A stretch of DNA of 64,000 nucleotides from Silicimonas algicola (GTDB lineage: Bacteria > Pseudomonadota > Alphaproteobacteria > Rhodobacterales > Rhodobacteraceae). The stretch covers positions 62,001-126,000 of the forward strand of contig NZ_QGGV01000011.1 in the NCBI RefSeq assembly GCF_003148765.1, read 5' to 3'. Below the pieces are notes generated by a model, which was not told the origin of the DNA, did no database searches, and worked only from the letters and a program-made list of their open reading frames with translations. Shown piece after piece: positions 25,492-33,797 of this stretch. The translations under genes were made by a program, and so were the position numbers. Each line of letters begins with the position of its first letter. The stretch's first letter is position 1.

Positions 25492-27327
25492 ATGCGCCTT
25501 GCCGGGACGATCTTCCCTGTCATCGCCGTCATCGCGGGACCTGCGTTCGCGGCCGACCTTGCCGCGCCCCTGACCGCGGAGGTCGTGCTCACGGATGTCG
25601 CCGGCGGGACGACCGACACGGTCTTGCCCGGCCAGCCCTTTGGGATCGACGTGACGCTGACGGATGCGGCCACGGGTGGCGCCTTGAAGGGCTTCGTGCT
25701 GGAAGGCTGGATCCGTCCGGTGTCCGAGACCGATGCGCCCTGCGTCGAGGCGGCTCGCGCCTTCCGTGCCACGCGCCGCATCCCGACGGGCGGGATCGAT
25801 CTGAACGGGATCGTGCTGGCCGGGTTCAACGAAGACGGGAGTTTCGGTCTTGCCGACCCCCGTCTCGACCTCGCCACTGCCAACATGCTGGCGGCGGGGA
25901 CGCTCAGCGCGACGCCGGACCTTGTCGTCGCCGACCGCGCCACCCAGAGGCTGATCGCCCATCTCCCCGGACAAGACGGGCTCGTCTCGGTCGGCCTGAC
26001 CGGAGATGTCTCCGAAATCGCCTTGCCGGCGGTCGGCGGCACTCTCGCGGCGCTGCACGTCTCGGACGACGGGGTGATCTGGCTGGGAGGCACAGGCCCG
26101 GAAGGGCGAGGGGTGATGTTCCACGCTCCCGGCGGAGACGAAGGAACTCCGGTCCGCTTTGGGACAAGGGTCGGTGGAATGGCAGACGCGGGCGAAGGCG
26201 AAGTCTTCGCCTGGGCCGAGAATGGGTTCGCATTTCTCGATGCGTCCTCCGGGCGAGTGACCGCTTCAGGGATCCATGCGTCCGCATCGAATGCCGCCGG
26301 GATTGCCTTGCCGGACGGTCGTGGCGGTGTCGTGCGCCTTGTCGCCTCGCTGGCGCCGGGCGGAGCATCGGCGCACATCGTCTTCGCGGACACTCCGACG
26401 GACGGTGTCTCGGTAGAGCTTGCCGCGCCCGCTGACCGGATCGGCATTTCGCCCGAAACGGGAATGATCCTGGTCTGGAACGCGGACGGCGCGGTGTCCT
26501 TCATCGATCCCGCCACAACGGCGCTTGCGGGTGCCGTCGCCCTGAACCAGGGCATCGGCGACGCCGTTTTCGCAGGCGAGGCCGCGTTCCTTGCAACGGC
26601 GGACCAGTCGGGCGTGACCGTCATCGACCTCGGGACCGTGGCCGTGGGGCAGGCGCCGACGCTGCGTGAAGTCCGGCTTGCCCCGCGCGACGCCGAGGTG
26701 ACGACCCGACCCGGAGCGCTTCTCGTGCCGCTTGCCCCGTCGCCGCAGGTGCTGGCGGTTCACGCGGCAAGCTACACCGGCTTCGTCATCGACGAGACGA
26801 GCAGCATGGGAGACGCGCCGCCGATGACCGCCGTCCGCCTGCGGGGCGGTCGCCCCTCCGCCGTCGCCGTCCTCGACCGGAGCTTTCGCGAAACCGCACC
26901 GGGCCGGTTCAATACCCGCGCCGTCGTGAACGAGGGTGGACCGCACGAACTGGTCCTGACGACAGGCATCGGCGGGATGTCACGATGCTTTCGCTTCGAC
27001 GCGCAAGGCTCTGCAAAATCAGCATTTTCCATTCCTGTCCTGACCGTCGATCTTGGTGTGCCGTCGCTGTCCGCACGGGCCGGGCAGGTCCTGAACGTCC
27101 GCCTTCTGGACGAGAACGGAGCCTCCGTGGCGCTCACGGACCCTGTCCTCGAGATGACGCACATTCAATTCGGATGGCGGGCGACGCTTTCGGCGGACGG
27201 CCTCGACGCAGGCGGCGCAAGGTTCATCGTCGCCCCGCCGGTTCCGGGTCACTACGCGGTGACGCTCGCGGACGCGACGCTCAAGGGCGTCGAGATCAGG
27301 GCGACAACGATAGAGGCGAAGCAATGA
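25492..27327 (+). CDS. Exported protein, probable beta-propeller, unknown function
   Basis: This 611-residue protein has a signal peptide (MRLAGTIFPVIAVIAGPAFAA). The N-terminal region (about 25-110) looks like an immunoglobulin-like or FixG-type beta domain. The middle holds repeating short segments such as DLVVADRATQRLIAHLPG and GMILVWNADGAVSFIDPATTAL that resemble propeller blades of the YncE/NHL type. The C-terminus is again beta-rich with two Ig-like stretches. It starts one base after the giant oxidase and overlaps the SCO gene (ATGA), so it is clearly part of the same operon. It may be a partner or scaffold of the oxidase. I do not recognise a named family. Confidence 0.7.
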   Translation: MRLAGTIFPVIAVIAGPAFAADLAAPLTAEVVLTDVAGGTTDTVLPGQPFGIDVTLTDAATGGALKGFVLEGWIRPVSETDAPCVEAARAFRATRRIPTGGIDLNGIVLAGFNEDGSFGLADPRLDLATANMLAAGTLSATPDLVVADRATQRLIAHLPGQDGLVSVGLTGDVSEIALPAVGGTLAALHVSDDGVIWLGGTGPEGRGVMFHAPGGDEGTPVRFGTRVGGMADAGEGEVFAWAENGFAFLDASSGRVTASGIHASASNAAGIALPDGRGGVVRLVASLAPGGASAHIVFADTPTDGVSVELAAPADRIGISPETGMILVWNADGAVSFIDPATTALAGAVALNQGIGDAVFAGEAAFLATADQSGVTVIDLGTVAVGQAPTLREVRLAPRDAEVTTRPGALLVPLAPSPQVLAVHAASYTGFVIDETSSMGDAPPMTAVRLRGGRPSAVAVLDRSFRETAPGRFNTRAVVNEGGPHELVLTTGIGGMSRCFRFDAQGSAKSAFSIPVLTVDLGVPSLSARAGQVLNVRLLDENGASVALTDPVLEMTHIQFGWRATLSADGLDAGGARFIVAPPVPGHYAVTLADATLKGVEIRATTIEAKQ

Positions 27328-27917
27328 GACAGCATCTTCTGATCGCCCTGGCGCTTTTCGCAGCCAGCGTCCCGGCGCAGGCACACGATCCGAACGCCGG
27401 TCACAAGATGCCGGTTGCCGGAAAATCCGAGACGGCGCCCGGCCTCGAGACCATCCACATCGCCGATGCGCGCGTCATCGACCAGAACGGCGCCGAGCGG
27501 CGCTTCGGCGAGGTCGTCGGGGACGGCCCGGTGGTGGTCACCTTCATCTACACGAGCTGCACGACAATCTGCCCGGTGGCGAACGGCATATTCCAGATCG
27601 TGCAGGAAGACCTCGACGCGGCGGGAGACGACCGCACCCGGCTCGTCTCGGTCAGCATCGACCCGGTCCGGGACTCGCCTGCGGCCCTGCACCGGACGGC
27701 CGATGCCTTCGAGGCGAAGGATCGCTGGACCTTCGTCACGGGAAGCGTGCCCGAGATCGCCGACGTTCTGCGGTCGTTCGGTCTATCCCTCGGCTCGGTC
27801 GAGGACCACGATCCCATGTTTCTTGTGGGATCCGGAAACGGCCGCTTCGTCCGCATCGCAGGCCTGCCGGCGCCTGAGACCCTTCTCGGCACGCTTGCGC
27901 GCGTTGAGGGCCGCTGA
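27324..27917 (+). CDS. SCO1/SenC-family copper chaperone
   Basis: This 197-residue exported thioredoxin-fold protein has a signal peptide (to about residue 20) and the SCO copper site CTTICP (C79 and C83) plus the distal His in DHDPMF (H162). SCO proteins deliver copper to, or reduce, the copper site of cuproenzymes, classically Cu-A of cytochrome oxidase. Here no oxidase gene is nearby, so the natural client is the giant copper protein encoded three genes upstream in the same operon. A His/Asp/Met patch (HDPNAGHKM) follows the signal peptide and may also bind copper. Confidence 0.9.
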   Translation: MRQHLLIALALFAASVPAQAHDPNAGHKMPVAGKSETAPGLETIHIADARVIDQNGAERRFGEVVGDGPVVVTFIYTSCTTICPVANGIFQIVQEDLDAAGDDRTRLVSVSIDPVRDSPAALHRTADAFEAKDRWTFVTGSVPEIADVLRSFGLSLGSVEDHDPMFLVGSGNGRFVRIAGLPAPETLLGTLARVEGR

Positions 27918-27918
27918 G

Positions 27919-28647
27919 ATGCGGCTCGTGCTTCTGACAGCCCTGCTGTGCGCATCCCCGGCGGTCGCCGCTGACGATCATGCCGCAGCGCTGTTCTACG
28001 GCACGGGCGATGTGGGGGCGACGGTCCGGCTGGCGGGCGGAGAGGCTGAACTGTCGGCACGCCTGTTTCCCTGCGCCAACTGTCACGGTGCGGACGGCCA
28101 AGGCAGCGTCGAAGGCGCGCTGGTCGTGCCCCCGATCGCCGGACGCGGGCTTTCGGTCGACGACCTTGTGCGCGCGGCCGAGCATGGGATGGGGCCGGAC
28201 GGAGAGGCATTGGACCCGGCGATGCCGCGCTATGCCTTCGCCGACGGCGGGATCGCCGAACTTGTTCGTTTTCTCGACGCCTTGCCGCACCGTGAGCGGG
28301 CAGGGGTCTCGGGCTCGACGGTGCGGATTGCCGTCGTGGGTGACCACGCGGAGACCTTCCTTCGCGGACTGAGTGCCTCGGTCGACGGGGAACGCGCCTG
28401 GGGGCGCAGCATCGTGGTCGACACGGGTGCGGGGGACGACGCATTCCTTGGCGCAGGCCTAGATGGCGGCGAGCAGCCCGGGCTTCCGATCCTGTCGCTT
28501 TCAGACGAGGCGCGGCTGTCGCCCGAAGCAGCGGGCCATGCGACCGGGCAGGCGCTCATCGCCGCCCTGCGCGCGACGGGCCGCAACCTGACGCGGAGCC
28601 GTGCGATCGCGGCGTTCCGGGAGATGGGCGGGAGGACGGTCAATTGA
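27919..28647 (+). CDS. Exported cytochrome c with C-terminal extension
   Basis: This 242-residue protein has a signal peptide and one class-I-like heme site, PCANCHGADG (C52-H56), with a short cytochrome domain to about residue 120 and a Met in DPAMPRYAF as possible distal ligand. The remaining about 120 residues (VRIAVVGDHAETF to GRNLTRSRAIAAFREMGG) resemble the last part of a Leu/Ile-type periplasmic binding protein, which suggests a fusion with a truncated ligand-binding domain. It starts two bases after SCO and overlaps the protease gene. It may take electrons from the giant oxidase. Confidence 0.8.
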   Translation: MRLVLLTALLCASPAVAADDHAAALFYGTGDVGATVRLAGGEAELSARLFPCANCHGADGQGSVEGALVVPPIAGRGLSVDDLVRAAEHGMGPDGEALDPAMPRYAFADGGIAELVRFLDALPHRERAGVSGSTVRIAVVGDHAETFLRGLSASVDGERAWGRSIVVDTGAGDDAFLGAGLDGGEQPGLPILSLSDEARLSPEAAGHATGQALIAALRATGRNLTRSRAIAAFREMGGRTVN

Positions 28648-30998
28648 GCCTCCGCATCGCCCTCGCGTGGTTGGCTACCGCCGTCACCTGCTACGCTCAG
28701 GACTTGCCGACGCGCGACCTGCCGCAGTTCAACCGCGACCGCCTGTTCGAGGGGATCGAACCCGTCACGCCGGCGATCCGCGACGTCCTGCGTCCCGGAG
28801 TTCCCAGCATCGGTCTCGACAGGATCCGCCGCCTCGATGCCGAGAACCTTCTCCTGCGCGACCGCGCCGCGCTTCTTGCGGCACCGGATGCGCTTCGCCA
28901 GATCGAGGCGTTCCGACGCGCACCTACACGACAGTCGGACGAAGGCGTCGTCTCGGTGATCGAGTTCGGGCGGCGGTTCGATGCGGACGAAAAGGCGCGC
29001 CTCGCCGAGGCGGGGGTGACGCTCGAGGGCTTCGTCGGCGGCAGCACCTACGTCGTGCGGTTCGCTGGTGACGCGACGCTGCCGGTCCTGGCGTCGGGGC
29101 AGATCCGCGCTGGGGCGACGCTTCGGATCGAAGACAAGATCGGGCGCTCGCTCGTTCTCGCCCCCGCGCTCGCGCCTGACGCCGTGGGGAGACGGCGTGT
29201 CCTCCTCAGTGCCGCGACCGGAGGCCGCGACGCGGTGCAGCGAAGCCTCGAGGCTCTTGGCGCTACGGCCATCGAAGAGCCGACGCGGGGGACGTTCATC
29301 TTCGAGGTGCCGGACAACCGCCTCATTGACGTGGCGGGTCTGGCGGACGTTCTCAGCATCGACGCGGGGCCGCCGCCCTTCCTGCCGCTGACGAGCGTCG
29401 CGCGGCAGGTGGCGAACGTCGACGGGGCGCAGGGCTTCACCCTTGAAAGCGACCTGGCGGTTCTGGAGGGTGTCGCGGGCCGCTCTGTCCGCGTCGGGAT
29501 CTTCGATACGCCTATCAATGCGGAGAACGGGGACTTCATGGCGCTTGAAGGCGATCAGGAGCGGTTCTTCCGCCGGGTAGGCCTTGCAACCAGTTGCGGC
29601 GGCGAGCCGGATGGCGTCCTTGCGCAGCGCCACGGGACGCTCGTGTCGGGCATCCTCCTCGGCAGCGGCCGGAATTCGGTCGTGAACTCGACGCTCGAGG
29701 GGGTCGACGGCACGCCCTTCGGGATGCGGGGCATCGCACCCGAGGCGGACATCGGCGTCTTCGAATACACGGACGAGGGCGAAGGCAGCCGGCGCCTCGC
29801 GCTGCTGACGAGCGCGCTGGTCGACTGCGGGGTCGCCGTCAGCAACCACTCCTATATCGAGACCCTGTACGGCTACGAAGGAGCGTCGAGGCTGATCGAC
29901 GAGATGATCGCCGGGCGGGCGCGCGTGTCGGACGGCGAGACGGAAGGTGAGGTCATCCCGCCGCGTCCGCAGGTCTGGGCTGCCGGAAACAACGGGCTTC
30001 GCCCGAAGGACGGGCGCCGCGCCGCCTATGTCTCGGTCTTCACGCAGGCGAAGAACTCGATCAGCGTCGGCGCCTACGATACCGCGCACCAGACCGTCTG
30101 GCCGCATTCAAGCCTCGGCCCGACCTTCGACGGCCGGATCAAGCCCGACATCGTGGCTCCAGGCTGCCACGACTTCGAAGTCTCGACGTCCCAGGGCGGC
30201 ATCCTCGGGCCGTCGCCGAATGCCGAGGGCTATGTGCGCGACTGCGGCTCGTCGATGGCCGCACCCGTCGTCACCGGGGCAATCGCGCTGATGCGGGAGG
30301 CCGCGGGCGACGTCGAGCCGCTTCCTTCGACCTACAAGGCGGCTCTCGTGGCGACGGCTCAGGACCTGGTGGCAGAGAGAGGGCGGCCCGATCTCGCAGC
30401 CATGCTCGACCCGGAGGATCTCGATGATCTGAAGAACATCGACATCCGCGAACCGACCTTCTACGGGCCCGGTCCCGATTTCGCCTCGGGCTTCGGACTG
30501 ATCGACGTCTCCACCGCGGTCCGGGTGATGACGGACCTTGCGGGCATCGAGGAGGGGGCCTTCGATGTCGAAGGCGCCACGTCGGACATGTGCTTCGACG
30601 TATCCGAGGGCGCGGAGCGCTTGAAGGTCGCGCTGGCGTGGGACGATGCGCCCGCCAACGCGCCGGCGGACCTGGTGCTGGCGCTTCTGGTGAACGACCT
30701 CGACCTAACTCTCATCGCACCGGACGGCGCAACGCACCTGCCGTGGAAGCTGACGCCTCCTCCGCTGACGGGGTCAGACCAGCTTGCGGAACTGGCGCGG
30801 AACGAATTCGACGTCGAGGACATTCACATGGCCGAGCGTGGCCGGGACGTCCTCAACAATGTCGAGCTTGCCGAGGTGGAGGCACCAACGCCCGGGCTGT
30901 GGCGCGCCCGAGTGACGGCCTCGACCCTCGGCGACGGGCCGCAGACCTTCAGCGTCGCTGGCGACATCGTGAAGCGACCATGCCCGGATCCCGAGTAG
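28644..30998 (+). CDS. Exported subtilisin-like serine protease (S8)
   Basis: This 784-residue protein starts at a TTG overlapping the previous stop and carries a short signal peptide (SLRIALAWLATAVTCYAQ). A propeptide-like region spans about 90-255. The catalytic triad is D288 (VGIFDTP), H330 (RHGTLVSG) and S537 (GSSMAAP), with oxyanion N449 in AAGNNG. A C-terminal beta domain (about 640-780) follows. It is periplasmic or secreted and may process other products of the operon, for example the giant oxidase. The gene immediately downstream encodes a small protein resembling its propeptide region. Confidence 0.88.
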   Translation: MSLRIALAWLATAVTCYAQDLPTRDLPQFNRDRLFEGIEPVTPAIRDVLRPGVPSIGLDRIRRLDAENLLLRDRAALLAAPDALRQIEAFRRAPTRQSDEGVVSVIEFGRRFDADEKARLAEAGVTLEGFVGGSTYVVRFAGDATLPVLASGQIRAGATLRIEDKIGRSLVLAPALAPDAVGRRRVLLSAATGGRDAVQRSLEALGATAIEEPTRGTFIFEVPDNRLIDVAGLADVLSIDAGPPPFLPLTSVARQVANVDGAQGFTLESDLAVLEGVAGRSVRVGIFDTPINAENGDFMALEGDQERFFRRVGLATSCGGEPDGVLAQRHGTLVSGILLGSGRNSVVNSTLEGVDGTPFGMRGIAPEADIGVFEYTDEGEGSRRLALLTSALVDCGVAVSNHSYIETLYGYEGASRLIDEMIAGRARVSDGETEGEVIPPRPQVWAAGNNGLRPKDGRRAAYVSVFTQAKNSISVGAYDTAHQTVWPHSSLGPTFDGRIKPDIVAPGCHDFEVSTSQGGILGPSPNAEGYVRDCGSSMAAPVVTGAIALMREAAGDVEPLPSTYKAALVATAQDLVAERGRPDLAAMLDPEDLDDLKNIDIREPTFYGPGPDFASGFGLIDVSTAVRVMTDLAGIEEGAFDVEGATSDMCFDVSEGAERLKVALAWDDAPANAPADLVLALLVNDLDLTLIAPDGATHLPWKLTPPPLTGSDQLAELARNEFDVEDIHMAERGRDVLNNVELAEVEAPTPGLWRARVTASTLGDGPQTFSVAGDIVKRPCPDPE

Positions 30999-31008
30999 GA
31001 TGGCGATC

Positions 31009-31512
31009 ATGTCGAGACTTGCAGCACTCCTGATCGTGGTCGCCTTCCCCGCCGTTGGGCAGGACCGGGCGTCCGTTCTCGTCACCGTCGATGCACCGCT
31101 CGACAAAGGCGCCGTCGCGCGCCTGTCGGAATCGGAGATCCTCATCGGCCAGTACGCCGGCGACGGAACCTACCTTGGGTCGATCCCGCTCGACGCCGAT
31201 GCCTCTGCCCTGATGGAAGCGTCGGGCGTGCAGGCGATCGAACCGGTGTCGGTCGACTTCAAGACCCAGCTTCTGCCCGAGGGGGCCAAGTCGGGTCCGG
31301 CGACGATCACCGTCATGATAACGCCTGCCGTCGGCCAGGACGAGGCAAGCTTCGAGGCCGCACTTCGCGAGATGTCGCTCGACATCGTCGATGCGAACGA
31401 GGAGGACGGCTGGGTCGTTTCGGCCCCGGCGGAGGATATCGCGCGCCTCGCCGAGCGGCCCTTCGTGGAAAGTCTTCAACTGGTTGACGAAGCCCCGCTT
31501 CTCAAACGCTGA
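31009..31512 (+). CDS. Small exported protein resembling the protease propeptide
   Basis: The 167-residue protein has a signal peptide (MSRLAALLIVVAFPAVGQ). I prefer the ATG at 31009, which has AGGA 8 bases before it; an in-frame ATG at 31000 is also possible. The mature part reads like two tandem inhibitor-I9-type modules. TYLGSIPLDADASALMEASG and the final FEAALREMSLDIVDANEEDG line up by eye with the region at about 110-255 of the adjacent subtilase, for example VQRSLEALGATAIEEPTRG. It could be a separate inhibitor or folding helper of that protease. This is inference; no search was run. Confidence 0.6.
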   Translation: MSRLAALLIVVAFPAVGQDRASVLVTVDAPLDKGAVARLSESEILIGQYAGDGTYLGSIPLDADASALMEASGVQAIEPVSVDFKTQLLPEGAKSGPATITVMITPAVGQDEASFEAALREMSLDIVDANEEDGWVVSAPAEDIARLAERPFVESLQLVDEAPLLKR

Positions 31513-31724
31513 GGCGGATCGGCTGACGGCTCGCGTGGACCCCGCATGGCGTGCCCTCGGTTCCGCCAAGTCTTGCGGAACCGACGGTCACTTAGCACAT
31601 AGGCTTTTCTATGCACCCTTGGCCGTTCATTCGGGCATGGTCTAAACTGGCGATCGACCCTAACCAAGGCTCGGATCAACAGCGAGCCTCAGCTTTGCCC
31701 CCGTCGGTACGAAACAAGAAAGAA
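31513..31724. other. Intergenic region before dusA
   Basis: These 212 bases lie between the protease operon and dusA. They contain one strong hairpin (annotated separately) and an AT-richer right half where the dusA promoter probably lies. A frame continues upstream of dusA through this region but has no homology. Confidence 0.45.
31557..31584 (+). terminator. Hairpin after the copper/protease operon
   Basis: TCGGTTCCGC (31557-31566) pairs perfectly with GCGGAACCGA (31575-31584) around an 8-base loop. It lies 45 bases after the last gene of the operon. There is no T-run after it, so it may be a weak or factor-assisted terminator or an mRNA 3'-end stabiliser. Confidence 0.5.
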
Positions 31725-32720
31725 ATGACGTTGAACCAAAGCGCCAGACTGTCCGTCGCCCCCATGATGGACTGGACCGACCGCCACTGCCGGTATCTCC
31801 ACCGGCTGATGTCGCGGCGCACGCTTCTTTATACCGAGATGGTCACCTCGCCCGCCCTCGTCCGGGGCGGAGCGCGGCACCTCCTGCGTTTCGATCGCTC
31901 GGAACACCCCGTAGCGCTTCAACTCGGCGGCTCCGACCCCGCCGAACTGGCCGAGGCGGCTCGCATGGGGGCTGACGAGGGATACGACGAGATCAACCTG
32001 AACGTCGGGTGCCCCTCGGACCGCGTGCAGTCCGGCACCTTCGGGGCGGTCCTGATGAAGACGCCGGGCCTCGTCGCGGACTGTGCGCGCGCGATGGCGG
32101 CGGCGGTCGAGGTTCCCGTGACCGTCAAATGCCGGATCGGCGTCGACGATCAGGACCCGGCCACGGTCCTGCCCGACTTCCTGTCCCGGATGCGCGACGC
32201 CGGTGTCCGCCGGATCGCGATCCATGCGCGGAAGGCCTGGCTCCAGGGTCTGTCGCCGAAGGAGAACCGGGACATCCCGCCGCTCGACCACGATCTCGTC
32301 TTCAGGATGAAAGAGCGCTTTCCCGACCTCCACCTGTCGATCAACGGGGGGATCGAAAGCCTCGAGCAGGCGAAGGGTTTCCTCGACCGGGGGATCGACG
32401 GCGTGATGATCGGCCGTGCCGCCTATCATGCGCCCTGGGACATCCTCGGCACCGCCGATGGCGAGATCTGGGGCGAGGCGCCGCCCTTCTCCGATGCGTC
32501 CCAGGTCGTCGTCGCGATGCTGCCGCACATCGAGGAACATCTGGCCAGCGGCGGACGGCTGAACGCGGTCACCCGCCACATGATGGGTCTCTTCGCGGGC
32601 CGTCCCGGCGCGCGGGCGTGGCGGCGCCTTTTGTCCGAAGAAGCGCACCGCGACGGGGCCGGCACCGAGGTCGTCGAAAGGGCGCTCGATACCGTCGGCG
32701 CAAGGATGGCCGCCGAATGA
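31725..32720 (+). CDS. dusA: tRNA-dihydrouridine(20/20a) synthase
   Basis: This 331-residue flavoenzyme reduces uridine 20/20a in the tRNA D-loop. It has the N-terminal SVAPMMDWTDRHCRYLHR of the DusA branch, the catalytic Cys in INLNVGCPSDRVQ, and FMN-phosphate binding residues around SINGGIES and GVMIGRAAYHAPW. The start at 31725 (MTLNQSARLSVAPMM) is preceded by an AAGAAAG purine stretch. Length is normal. The gene is single and converges on the aldo/keto reductase gene with a one-base gap. Confidence 0.95.
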   Translation: MTLNQSARLSVAPMMDWTDRHCRYLHRLMSRRTLLYTEMVTSPALVRGGARHLLRFDRSEHPVALQLGGSDPAELAEAARMGADEGYDEINLNVGCPSDRVQSGTFGAVLMKTPGLVADCARAMAAAVEVPVTVKCRIGVDDQDPATVLPDFLSRMRDAGVRRIAIHARKAWLQGLSPKENRDIPPLDHDLVFRMKERFPDLHLSINGGIESLEQAKGFLDRGIDGVMIGRAAYHAPWDILGTADGEIWGEAPPFSDASQVVVAMLPHIEEHLASGGRLNAVTRHMMGLFAGRPGARAWRRLLSEEAHRDGAGTEVVERALDTVGARMAAE

Positions 32721-32721
32721 T

Positions 32722-33684
32722 CTAGCCCGGACGGTAGTCGCGCTTGGCTTCCGGATCCGTCGTCTCGAAGGGCAGCGCGGCAATGTCGTCCCAAAGGGCG
32801 TCCGGCAATTGCGCCTGCGCCCAGTCCAGCGTCTCGGCAACGCGCTCGGGCTTCGAGACGCCGATGACGGTCGAGGTCACGCGCGGGTCGCGCATCGAGA
32901 ACTGCAGCGCAACAGCTCCCATGGGTACGCCGTGACGGGCGCAGATCGCCTCGATCCGCCGCACAGGCGCCAGGTCCGCCTCGTCCGCGGGGGTATAGGA
33001 GATCATGGGCGAGGCGTCTGCCCCCTTGGCCAGTACGCCCGAGGCATAGGGCGCCGCGTTCAGGATGGCGATGCCGCGCGCGTGCGCCTCGTCGAACATC
33101 GCATCGGCGCTGCGGTTCAGAAGCGTCCAGCGGTTGTGATTGATGAGCGTGTCGAAGGGGAAGTCGCGCAGGATCGGCTCCATGACGTCGAGCCGGCCCA
33201 TGGCGAGGCCCACGGCATCGCACAGGCCCTCCTCCTTCATCCGGAACAGCTCGTCCAGCGCCCCGCCGGTCGCCGTGATCTCGGACAGGTCGCGGCAATG
33301 CTCGGGGTCGTGCAGGTGCAGGATCTGCACGCGGTCTAGGCCGAGCCGCTCGAGGCTCTCCTCCAGCGACCGCCGCGCGCGGTCGGCGTCTAGGCGTCCC
33401 GTCTCCATGTCGCGGTCGAGCTTGGTCGAGATGACGAAACCGGGCGGCAGGCCTCCCGCGGCGCGGAGGGCGTCGCCGACGCGGGCCTCGCTGCGGCCGA
33501 AGCCATAGTTGTTCGACGCATCGAGGCAGTTCACCGGGCTCTCGAAGATCGCCTCCAGCGTCGCGCGCGCCCGCGCCTCGTCCACGTCATAGCCATAGGT
33601 GTCGGGCATCCCGCCCAGGGCAGAGGTGCCGAAGATGATCGGCGTGACGCCGACCCCTGTGCCGCCTATCGGTCTCGTATCCAT
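32722..33684 (-). CDS. Aldo/keto reductase
   Basis: This 320-residue NAD(P)H-dependent TIM-barrel oxidoreductase shows the tetrad pattern: Asp/Tyr in DASNNYGFGRSE, Lys in ISTKLDRD and His in LHLHDPEH. The C-terminal cofactor motif includes TSTVIGVSKPERV. The sequence type resembles D-threo-aldose/L-fucose dehydrogenases. It sits just downstream of a sugar ABC importer on the same strand, separated by a hairpin region, so a role in oxidising an imported sugar is likely. The exact sugar is unknown. Confidence 0.85.
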   Translation of the reverse strand: MDTRPIGGTGVGVTPIIFGTSALGGMPDTYGYDVDEARARATLEAIFESPVNCLDASNNYGFGRSEARVGDALRAAGGLPPGFVISTKLDRDMETGRLDADRARRSLEESLERLGLDRVQILHLHDPEHCRDLSEITATGGALDELFRMKEEGLCDAVGLAMGRLDVMEPILRDFPFDTLINHNRWTLLNRSADAMFDEAHARGIAILNAAPYASGVLAKGADASPMISYTPADEADLAPVRRIEAICARHGVPMGAVALQFSMRDPRVTSTVIGVSKPERVAETLDWAQAQLPDALWDDIAALPFETTDPEAKRDYRPG

Positions 33685-33715
33685 CGCTCAGCCCTTCTTC
33701 TGTCGGAAAATACTC

Positions 33716-33739
33716 CGGGGGTGCGGGGCTGCGCCCCCG
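33716..33739 (-). repeat. GC hairpin with AT tail, Rhodobacteraceae-type intergenic element
   Basis: CGGGGGTGC (33716-33724) pairs with GCGCCCCCG (33731-33739) with one G-U pair. On the minus strand it is followed by GAGTATTTTCCGAC. From memory, very similar GGGGG-hairpin plus AGTATTTT elements are scattered between genes in many roseobacter genomes. It may act as a terminator or as a dispersed repeat. Only one copy is seen in this window. Confidence 0.5.
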
Positions 33740-33749
33740 CCCGGCCCGC

Positions 33750-33781
33750 AAAGAATCGGCGGCGCCCGAAGACGCCGCCGA
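33750..33781 (-). terminator. Terminator-like hairpin after the sugar-binding protein gene
   Basis: TCGGCGGCG (33756-33764) pairs perfectly with CGCCGCCGA (33773-33781) around an 8-base loop. On the minus strand the stem is followed by TTCTTT. It lies 17 bases after the end of the substrate-binding protein gene and would end the ABC transcript before the aldo/keto reductase. Confidence 0.65.
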
Positions 33782-33797
33782 CCGTTCTGTCAGCCGA

